From: UBA11524 sp051883695
Lineage (GTDB): Bacteria > Bacillota > Clostridia > Christensenellales > Aristaeellaceae
DNA: 46,872 nucleotides
NCBI GenBank assembly: GCA_051883695.1
Contig: JBJEUF010000093.1
Span: 1-46,872, forward strand
Reading direction: 5' to 3'
Every line of letters starts with the position of its first letter. Within the stretch, counting starts at the first letter, position 1. A program made the translations under genes and the position numbers. Shown here in pieces: positions 25,801-37,800 of the stretch. A model generated the notes under the pieces. It searched no databases, was not told the DNA's origin, and saw only the letters and a program-made list of their open reading frames with translations.

Positions 25801-28800
25801 GGACGGTGACCGTCAACGACGGCCGTCAGGATATCGCGGGCGGTACGCTGTCCGATGTGATGTTCGCCATTGCGGATGAGTCTACCGTTGTTGTCAGGAA
25901 GAACAACGGGGAGACAGCCGTTGCGGGGACGGATTACGTCATCGAAAACAATCAGATCAAGTTCCTTGCCAATAACAATGGTAAGAATACGGACAAGTAT
26001 GTCATCGAGTACGACACCGACCCGAAGGACAGTGAGCCCGCGTCAAGCTCGGGCAACACGTCGACCTACGAGAACAAGGCTACCTTTGAGGATGAGGACA
26101 AGGGGAAGGTCGAAAAGGGATCAAGCGTCACGGTGGAGCGCAGCCTGAAGCAGTACAAGAACAGCTCCGGCGCCGCCATGGATGGCGATGATCTGATCAT
26201 CTCCTGGAAGGCCGGCTTCACGGTGTACAAGGACGGCCTGAGTGAGGATCTGACCATCACCGATACGGTGAAGGGTGAGGATCAGTATCCGCATTACATG
26301 ACCCTTGCGCAGCTCAAGGCGCTGTACAACACCATCAAGGACGAGGACTGGTTCAAGACCGGCTGCGATGGCGTGTTCCAGGTGCAGCAGTCTGACGGCA
26401 GCTATGTGAACATCGATACGCTGCTGACGGACGAAAGCGCGTATGACGGCGTGCAGTTCAAGGGCTTCCAGTACACGATCCAGAAGGACAAGCTGCCGGC
26501 TTCCTACAACGGGCAGACGATCGAGATCGAGTACAGGACCACTGCCGATACCACGAATGTCGCGGATGGCGGCAACCACTCCTACAGCAATGGCTGGGGC
26601 GTTGGTCCCGGTTCCGGTTCCTCGGAGGGCTGGCATGACTTCCATGCGGACACGCCCGTCGAGCCCGTCATCAAAATGGACGGTAACTGGAATGCAGGGG
26701 AGAGCTGGATTTACAACAAGACCGGCGAAGTCACCTGGATTGTCCGCGTCAATCAGACGGAGAACTGCACTGTCCTGAAGATTGTCGATACGCTTCCTGA
26801 GGAGGTTGAGCTGGTCAGCATCGATCTGGGCATGTACACCCAGAGCACCCTGACACCGGACGCAGACGGCAATCTGGTCTACAGCAGGAGCTACCATGAC
26901 GGTGGCCTGCTGATGAGCGGCACCTGCACGGGGAACACCGTTACGGTCAGCATCCAGAAGGATCCCAATGCTTCCGAATGGGAGCAGGGGATGACGGAGG
27001 CCTTTGGCGCGGGCAAGACCTTCGACATGATCCTGCACTGCAAGATCAGGAAGGACTACATGCCCACCGGCGACGAAGGCTCCACGAGCAAGCAGTTCGT
27101 GCTCAACAACGTCGTCAATGTCTATACGGATGAGACGTCCTACGGCGATGATGAACAGAAGCAGAATCTGACGGTCACGGCGGAGACGAAGGTCGACAAG
27201 TACCTGGCCCGGAGCGACAGCAAGACCGGCGAGCTCGTCTGGCAGGTCAATGTTTACCAGTACGAGGACTACGGAACGCTGACGATCACCGATACGCTTC
27301 CCAAGACGGTTGTGGGCCTGAAAACCATCACGGTCGGTTCCGGCTCCGTGCTGACCTATGACGCCAGCGCGACGGCGGATGAGAATGGCTTTGTCGATCT
27401 GACGCTGACCTCCCAGGCCGGCGGCGACATGGGCCTGACCATCACGGGCAAGTACAATCCCGAGACGAATCAGGTCATCGTGACAGTCACTCAGAACGAG
27501 GGCGCGACGGTCAGCAACAGCGTATGGGGCGAGGGTAAGAAGTTCCCGCTCACCTATACCTGCGCGATCAAGGACGAGTACCTGCCCAATGTGGAATTGG
27601 GTCAGTACGAGGTCAACTATACGCTTGTCAACGATGTCACGGTCGAAGCGGATGGTGCGGAATACGGCGGCGATTCCACGAGCGATGACGTCACTGTCAA
27701 GTACGAGAAGCCGCAGATCAAGGTCGGCAGCAAGTTCTACGGTGGCTTTGACAAGGGCTATCAGGTGCTGAACTACCGCGTTGATCTGAATCCCACGGCG
27801 GCAGATCTGGATCCGTCCAAGAACATGATCGACGTGACCGACGTGCTGTCCTATCAGCATGCGGATGGCTCCTATAACCGTGTGATCACGCTGGTGAAGG
27901 AGTCCGTCAAGCTGTACTATGCCGAGTACGATGCGTACGGCAATCCCGTTATCAAGGATGGCGAGCTGGTCAAGGGTCAGGAGGTTTCCTACGCCGACTG
28001 GACGATGGCCTACTATGAGAACTTCGTTGACAATGGCTGGGGCACTTCCACCTGCACGATGGAGCTTACTGTGCCCGACAGCCGTGCCCTGGTCCTGGAA
28101 TACCAGTATTCCATCAAGGCGACCGAGGTCGACGGATGGGACAACCTGATCAACGCGACCAATACCGTCACGGTGTACGGCGCAGGGGAGAACGAAAAGT
28201 CCTTCAGCAATCAGACGAACGACGCCTACAAGTGGTTTGATGCCGGCGGCACCATTTCGTCCGAGGACAGCTACATCGTGCAGAAGGTGGATGCCCTGAA
28301 CCACGCGCTGGCGCTGGAGGGTGCGCAGTTCATCGTGGAGGAGTGGAACGGCTCCGAGTGGGTGAAGGCTGTCACCTATATCACCGATGCGACAGGTACG
28401 TTCATCGTCATGTACGACCCGAACTCTGACGAAAACGTCTATGAGTACAAGGTCAACCAGGCCTACCGCTTCTCCGAATCGGTTGCGCCCTACGGATACG
28501 ATCTGCCCTCGCCGACCGTGTATTACCAGTTCTACTGGGGAGATGACCGTGTCGAGGGGACGAACTACCCAGCGGATTTCACGGCTTCCGCGACCAACCT
28601 GACCGGCAATGCCCAGAATGTGCTGATTGATAACAACAAGCGCGCGACCAGCATGGAGGTCAAGAAGGTCTGGCTGGATTCGGACGGCAATCCGCTCCCG
28701 GCAAACGAGACGCCTGCGAGCATCACGGTGCATCTGAAGCGCTTCGCCATTCCCGAGGCGGTCTGGAACGCGAACAAGGACCGCTACAACAACGGTCTGC

Positions 28801-31800
28801 CGGATACCCAGGAAATGGTCAACGTGACGGTCACAGACTTCTCCGGCAACTCCAAGGTCAGCTTCTCCAGAGCTGTGTCCAAGGGAGCGGTGCTGAAGTT
28901 CAGTGTGGTTGTCACGGACAAGAGCTACTCCGGTTTCTCGCCTGCTTTCAGCAATCTGCCTGCCGGTTCGTCCGTCAGCAGTGAGGAAGTCGGCAACACC
29001 GTGGTTTACTCCTATACGGTGCCGGTTGACGCAGCCGTCAATCTCACCGGCAGGTTCCAGGCGAACGAGTGGTGGGGCTACACGGGCGACATCACCTCCC
29101 TGATCCGCTTCAAGGATATCTCCGTGGCCTTTACCGGCGACATGGATGACTCCGCGACGCTCGAGGAGCTGGAGGCCTACCGTGACCGCAACTACAACAA
29201 CTCCATGACCCTGACCGCAGCCGGCAACTGGTCCGGCATGTGGGACAACCTGGATACGCTTGGCAAGGACGAGAATGGCAGCCTTGTCCATTACAAGTAC
29301 TTTGTCATTGAGGATTCTCCCAGCGGCTATGCGACCACCATCACCGGCGGCAGCAACGATCTGAGCGGTAACTACACCATTACCAACCGCAAGGACGACA
29401 GCAAGACGCTGACCACCTCGCTGCGCATTGTCAAGAAATGGTACGATGAAAACGGCCTGGCCTGCGACCCGATGCTGTCTTCCATTCAGATTCGTCTGTA
29501 CCAGATTGACAATCTGACCGGCAAGGAGATCGTGTATCCCTACAACGGCTTCCCGACCACGACGATCAATGGCAGCACGAACTGGGAGTTCTACTTCTCC
29601 TTCCTGCCGTATCAGGTATACGACAAGGATGGCAACCTGACCCAGTCCTATACATACCGCATCGAGGAGATCACCAAGGGTGATTTCACGACGGAGATTG
29701 TGGTCAGCGACGATGACGGCGGCATCATGACGATCAGTGAGGATGCGCCCTCCGTCCCGTCGGTGACCATCAAGAACACCAGGAAGCACCCGGTCGACAT
29801 CACGGTAGTCAAGGCCTGGTCTGATGGAAGCGAACAGCACAGCGGCGAAACGATCACCGTTGAGCTGCGCCGCGAGAAGCTGACGGCCGACGGCTATGTG
29901 GCGGACACGTCCTTCAGCACGAAGGACACGGACGGTCAGGAGCTGCGGCAGGAGCTGAACGCCTACAACGGCTGGACGTACACCTGGCTGGATCTGCCTG
30001 ACTCCGGCTGGCTGCCCAAGCTGGACGCGAGCGGCAATCCCGTGCTTGACGCGGATACAGGGGAGGCTGTCCTTGAATCGGTCAGCTACCGCTATCTGGT
30101 CAAGGAGATTTCCATCACCAAGGACGGCACGACGCAATCGCCGACCGAGGCTGGCTACTACGTCACCTACAAGCCGGATAACGGCGCGGTGCCCAACGAC
30201 GGCAGCATGACCATCACCAACAGCACTCCCGCCAAGCTGGAAATCCAGAAGGTCTGGAAGGACAGCAGCGGCAATGCGCTGGCGGATGCGCCCTGCGATG
30301 CGGTTTACGTCAAGCTGTACAAGGACGGCGCGGATATCACCAACACCCTGACGCAGACGAAGAACGGTGTGACGCCCTTTGGCGGCTACATCAAGGTTTC
30401 CGAGGCGGACGGCTGGAAGGTGAGCATCATCGGTCTGGATGACGGCGCGACCTACACCATCGCGGAGTTCATGCAGAATCAGGAAACCGGCGCGTATGTT
30501 GCCATCGCTGAGTTCGACGGCGTGTCTGGCGTCATCTCTCCGGAACGCGGCACCAATGATGAGGACTTCACCGTGACCAACACGGTCGAGAGCCAGAAGC
30601 TCACGGTCAAGAAGAGCTGGGTCATGGCGGACGGCACGGCAACAACGCCTGACAGCGCGACCTTCACCCTGATGCAGTGCTCAAGCACCGCTGAGGAGGG
30701 TGTACCGTTTGCCCATACGGGTACGGATGCGAATGGCAAGTTCACGCTGAACGCCGGCAACAGCTGGACAATGGTGTTTGAGAACCTGCCCTCCAAGAGC
30801 GACGACAACACCGTCACGTACACCTACTATGTCGTGGAGGACACGCAGGAGGGCTTCACCGCCATCTACAGCAACTCCGCCAACGGCGTGAAGTTCAGCA
30901 CTGTGAAGCCCAACGGCGTGATCACCGTTGCGAACAAGCAGAACGTGACGAGCGTGTCTGTGGCGAAGGTGTGGAAGGACGGCACAAACGATGAAGACCT
31001 GACCCCGCCGACGAACGCCAAGGTAACCGTAGCCCTCTACAGGAACACGGAGGGCGGAACGGAGACGAAGGTCGGCACCACCACGCTGCCCAACGGCGGC
31101 CTGTGGCGCTACACCTTCACCAATCTGCCGACCCATGACCTGGATGGCAATGAATACAGCTACTACTTCAAGGAGATCGCGGTCGAGGGCGCAGAGGGCT
31201 TCGACGTTAGCTACGGCGAAAACGGCGTGGCAATACCCGAGAATGACCTGGCGACCATCACAAACCGTTCGCAGACGACATCCATCAAGATGACCAAGGC
31301 TTGGAAGGATATCAATGGTCAGGATCATCTGACCAACGATAACCTCCTGCCTGAAACGGTCACGGTGAACGTCTACCGGCGCACGGTCAAGGCGGACGCG
31401 ACAGCCGAGAACCCCAACACCGATACCGGCTCCCTGTACAAGAGCGGCGTCACACTCACCAAGGCAGACAGCTGGACGCTGGTGCTTGACAACCTGCCTC
31501 TGACCGGCATTGATGCCAGCGGCAATGTGGTCCGGTACGAATACACCGTCAGGGAAGAAAGCGTACCCGGCTTCATTACCACCAACCCGGAGGGCTGGTC
31601 GCAGAATCAGGAGACTGAGCTGACCGTGACCAACACCCTCAAGTCCATGGAGGTGTCCGTCAGGAAGGTCTGGTCGGACAACGCCACGGACAAGAAGGAT
31701 GTTGAGATCGTCGTCAAGCGCTACATCCTGGACGCTTCCAACCTGAAGGTCATTGATGAGAGCTTCAGCGAGACGCTGACGTTCACGCCTGAGGAGACGG

Positions 31801-34800
31801 CCGATCAGACCGTCAAGAAGGTTGAACAGCTGCCGACGCGCGGCACGATCACGACCGCAAATGGCGATGTCACCGGTGTGTATCACTACTATGTAGAGGA
31901 AACCACCGCGATGGGTGAGGACTACGAGGTGACCTACAAGGTCGATGGCAGCTCCTTCACCACTGACGACGGCATCAGCACCTCCATCACCGACAGCGGC
32001 ACGCTGGTGGTCACCAACACCAAGCGCACGAAGCTGACGGTCACGAAGGTCTGGGGCGATAACATCGACGACGCGGCCAAGCAGGAGATTCAGTACACGC
32101 TGTGGCAGAAGCCGGTGAGCAGTGCCTCGACCGAAAGCAGCACGCTTGCGGCGCAGGCGAAGGATGGCGAGACTGTTACTGTGACAGCCAAGATCATCAT
32201 GCAGCATACGTGGTCTGATTCCAACGGCAATTCTGGACAAAGCGTTGTTGAATTGGCTTCTCCTTCCACCTATACTGTTGCAAAGGGGACACATGTATAC
32301 TGGACACCGATCTGGTACAATCTCACTGTAACAGATGGAAATGTGAACACATTCTATCCGGGCAAATCAATTGCGGTGAATAGTGTGCCTCAAGCACCTA
32401 CTGCGAATGTTGGTGGAAGCACAATCACCTACTCCGGCCCGACCAAGATAGGCGAGAATGGCTATAAGTATATCTTCGATCTTGGGGAACTGACGAGTGA
32501 TACAACAATTGAGTTTGATCCCGCAGAATGGTTCTGGGACAACGATAAGACGAGCGATTCCTACTACAACGGCTCCTATTGGGACGAGAACGTCTTTACC
32601 ACCTCTCTCAAGCCGGACGAACCCGATCCCACCGAAGGCTGTACCGCGATTGAAACCGGGTATCTGAACGAAGCCAACAACTGGACTGAGGTGTTCTATG
32701 ACCTCCCGCTGACAAACGCGGACGGCACGATCACCTACGAGTACTTCGTCATTGAGGATACCGAAGGCTACAATGTTGCCTACAGCTACAACGAGGAGAC
32801 GGCAACGTGGACGATCACCAACAGCCGTGACGTGACCACCTACACCATCTCGCTTGTCAAGCAGTGGATTTCCATCAGCGGCGGCACGCTGAGCGTAACA
32901 CCGCCGGACGGCGCCTGGGCGACATTCCAGCTCATGCGGCACAGTTCCGACGGCAGTGCGGACACGGTTGTCCAGCTGGATGAACAGGATACCTTCACCC
33001 TGCCGGAGAACGGTTCCTGGAAGAAGGAAATCAGCGGATTGACCGAGGGCTACACCTACTACGTTGTAGAAACAGCCTCCTCGCATCCCGTGTACAAGCC
33101 CAGCTACTCCAACGGCACCGAGACGAGCGGCACATGGGTCTTCACCGGCGTGACCGGCGGTACCATCACCGTCACCAACGCGGAGGAAGCCACGCAGATC
33201 GCTGTAGCGAAGGTCTGGACGGACGCGCAGGGCAATGCCTTCACGCCGCCCGCCGACGTCAAAGCAGACTTCAAGGTGTACCGGAACGATGGTACGGAGA
33301 TGACGAATTACGCCTTCACCCTGCCCGAGAACGGCGCATGGTCGAAGACGATTCAGAACCTCCCGAAGTACCTAAGCGACGGCACAACCGCTGCCAGCTA
33401 CTACATCGTGGAGGATGGCAGTCCGTACACGCTGGATGCGGATAAGAACAAGGTGTATCTGGAAGGCTACACGGTTGTCTATCCGGGCAACGGCAACAGC
33501 ATGGACAAGTCCGAAGCGGTGAGCGATGACACCATCATCATCCAGGCGGAGAACCGGTTCCCGACCACGTCGCTGACCATCAACAAGAAGTGGTTCGAGT
33601 ATGGTGGCGAGACGGAAATCGACGGCTGGGATTCCAATCTGCCGGATAGCATCCAGCTGAAGCTCTTCTACCGCACCTTCTACATGAACGGCGAGGAAAA
33701 GGTCACAGGCCCGGAGACGCAGTTCATGCTTGGCGCGACGGATGGCACCTTCACGGTGACCAGGGCTGAAAGCTGGAGCAAGACGATCAGCAACCTGCCC
33801 CTGAAGCTCACGGACGAAAACGGCGTTCTGCGGGATGTGGAATACATCATCCGCGAGGTCGTTACGCACGAGGACTTCAACGTGGCGGAGGAGCAGATTG
33901 TCACCGGTGAAAATCAGACCGCACAGCTGGACAACATCCGCAAGGCGAAGCTGATTGTCACCAAGCAGTGGCTGACCAACGGAACGCCGGATGCCGACAA
34001 TTCCGACAAGCCCGAGGTTCGCTTCTCCCTGTACCGCACGGCGAACGCGGCGGAAGCCAGTGCACTGCAAAGCGCAGGGGCAAAGGCGCTGACGACGCAG
34101 AGCAGGGCGGACGATACGATTAATGTCTACTTCTCGGTACAGCAAAATGCAAACTACGACAAAACGACGGGCGTACCAGTGGACGATCAATCCGGGCTGC
34201 GAATTGTGGGCACAGCGAAACCTGGCGATACAGTAACCTGGAAAGCGATTTGCTGGGTTCCTACGAACAGAGAGGGAGAGGTAAATACTAATCCAATAGC
34301 ACAGGCTTATACCGTTGCGAACGATGCGGGTGGTTGGTATGCTAACATTAGCTACACAGCAACATTTGACAAGACTGTTACCAAGGAGGTCACCTATGAG
34401 AACAACCAAACGGTTGTTTACTACAAACTGGAATACAGTATGTCATATGAGATTCCAACGAGCTATAGCGCGTCCTTCATCTCCATCATCCTCAATCCGC
34501 ACTTCAATACTGAAAGCCAAACGATTTGGGAGTATGTATCAGGTACCTCTGGAGGCGGTAGCCAAAACACCCCCACCCCTCCGACACCGAGCCTGATCGT
34601 CTCGACGCCGACGCCCACTCCGACGCCCGCTGGCGCAACGCCGACGCCGACCCCTGCGGTACCCACTCCGGCTACCGGCGGCAAGGTCAGCTACAACGGG
34701 CAGACCGAGTTCGTCCTGAACGAAGGCAATCAGTGGACATATGAGTTCATTGACCTGCCTGCGACGGATGCCACGGGCAAGGTGTACGAGTACTTCGTCA

Positions 34801-37800
34801 TGGAGGCGCCGGTGGAGGGCTACACCACCACCTACGACCCCAGCAACATCGGCAGCCCGAACGGCACGCTGACCATCAAGAACAACAAAACGGTCGAGGA
34901 CGACACCTACCTGAGCGTCATCAAGCAATGGTCGGGTGTGGATCCCAGCAGCGCCCCGGTGACGGAGCTGCAGTTCAACCTCTGGCGCAAGGAGGTTGAG
35001 CGCGGCAGCAGCGACACGGGCAACCAGACGACCGTCGATGTGACGTTCAGGATCGTCAGTGCGGACGGCTCGGTGCAATCCGAGATCACCAAGGCGCTCG
35101 TCAAGGGCGCAACCTACAAGTGGGTGCCCTACATTTCCGCGGCGGATAACCCGGACGGCGTTTCCTCCGGCGGAACGGTCACCTACAACGGCAAGACCTA
35201 CGAGATCACCCGCACATCCACCGCAGGCACGCTGCCCGTCAAGTACAGCATGACCTTCACCGCGGATGTGGCCGGGACGATCACCTTCAATACCGGCGTG
35301 AACCGCACGGACAGCTGGAAGCACTCCTTCATGGTGGTGTCGGATGCGGAAACGGTCGTGGACGACGATACCGATGATACGCAAACTGCATCGGTGCTGT
35401 CGCTCAGCACGCAGTCCCGCGCCTCCGAGACGGTCGAAACCACGGGCGCGACGCTCATCGCCACCTACACGCTGTCTGCGGCGAACGACTGGGGCATGGC
35501 CTTCAAGAATCTGCCGAAGCAGAGCTCCGATGGCAAGTATGATTACTACTACTTCGTTGAGGAGTTGGATGTACCATACGGCTATGAGGTGTCCTATTCG
35601 GAGAACAACAAGACCGGCGCCAACGGCAATGCCTACCTGATCATCACCAACAAGAAGATCGAGGTCAAGAACTTCAACCTGGAGATTGAAAAGGAATGGC
35701 TGGACGAGAATGACAAGGCTATAGCCGACACCAGCACGCTGACGGCAGAATTCCAGCTGTACCAGCGCGTCACCAAACAGGACGGTACGACGGAGGATAG
35801 GCTCTACGGCGCCCCGGTCACGCTGTCCGGCGGGACGACAAGCTACACCTTCAAGAATCTGCCCTCGGGCAATGATGGTGGCACAGAGCTGTATACCTAC
35901 TACGTTGTGGAAATCAGCGCGACGCCCGGCTATGTGGTGTCCTACAGCAATACCGACGCGGACGGCAATTTCATCCCGCTGGATGAAGCCGCAGCACCGA
36001 ACGGCATCAAGGTCACCAACGAGCGCAAGACGACCCGCCTGAGCATCCTCAAGCAGTGGAAGAACAGCGACGGTTCCAACCTCGTGGCCCCGCAGAGCGC
36101 ACAGGTTACCCTGAAGCTCTACCGCACGACCGATCCCACCGGCAAGACAGATGAAGCATGGGTAGAGGACATTACGCTGAACAGCACGGTTGGCTGGGAG
36201 TGGACTTCCAAGACGCTTCCCGCGATCGACCCGGTCAGCGGTTTGACCTACTACTACTATGCAGAGGAAACGAACGTAACCGGCCTGGAGGGTGTGGAGT
36301 TTGTCACCACCTATCCCCAGTACCCGGCCACCGGCGGTCAGCTCCGTGTGACGAACACGGTGAAGACCACCAGCATCAGGGTGGAGAAGCAGTGGTTCCT
36401 CGGCACGGTGGAGGATGGTGCGATTACCGGAACAAAGTACACCGGCTCCGAGGCATTCCTGCCCGATGAGATCAGCGTGTACCTGCAGCAGGGTGTGCTG
36501 GATAGCACGGGTGAGATCAAGTGGTCCAACTACGGCTACAATGCCTACACGGTCACCAAGGCCGACAACTGGACGCTGACGATCGACGAGCTCCCGGCCT
36601 TCACGACGGACAGCAACGGTGAGAGCATCAACTACTACTACCGCGTTGGCGAGTACTATCTGGATGGTTACACAACCGTCTACAGTGACAACAACACCAA
36701 CGGTGTGCAGAACGATGATACGGTGCTGGAAATCAAGAACGTCATGCCGCCCATGTCCTACACGGTCTCCAAGGTGTACGCCGCGAACAGCGCAACAACG
36801 CCTTCCGTCACGGTGAAGCTGCTCCAGCAGATCACCGAAAACGGCAAGACCCTGAGCCGGGTGTACGATACGTACACGCTGGGCGAGGGGAATTGGACGC
36901 ATACCTGGTATGACCTGCCCACCATCGACAGCATCACCAAGGACGACGTAACCGTCAGCGGCACATGCGTCTACTCCGCGGTGGAGGTCGAGCCTGTCGG
37001 CTTCATCGCAAGCTACAGCAGAAGCCAGACGCAGACGACCATCACCAACACGCCCACCTCGCTGGATGTCACCAAGCAGTGGCTTGCCCTGAGCACCGGC
37101 AAGGAGACGACCATCAAGGATCGTACCATTTACTACCAGATTCTGCAGTACAAGCTGGACAGCAACGGTATGTATGTGGATGCTGACAAGGATGGGAATC
37201 CCGATGCCAACGTGTACGCGAATGGTTCCATGACCGACAAGGACGGCGTATGGCCGACCGTCACACACCGTGAGCTGCCCATCTACTGGGTTGACAGCAA
37301 CAACGTGAAGCAGGGCGAGTACCGCTACAGCGTTGTTGAGGTCGATGCGGACGGCCAGGAGGTCGCGGCGGGCTATGACAAGACCCTCGTGGACGTGACC
37401 AACGGCGCAGGCATCACGATCACCAACACGGTGACGAGCATCACGGTTCGCAAGAACTGGAGCAACACCAACGGCGGTGTCCTGCCCAGCGCGGATCAGC
37501 TGCCCGACGTGACCCTGGTTCTCAAGCGCAAGGCGATTGTGGACAATGCGGAGGTTCCGGACAATCACTTCGCACAGAGCGTAACGCTCTCGCGGACAAG
37601 CTATCCGGGCTTGACAGCTTGGACCTATACATGGTACAATCTGGATACATACGGATACGTCGATTGTAACGGTACGCCTGTGCGCGTCCAGTGGCTCTAC
37701 TACGTGACGGAGCCCAAGGAGCCTGCCGGTTTCCAGCACATCACGAGCGTTGATGTGAACAACATCGGCATCACGGGCGAGTACAGCGGACAGATCATTG

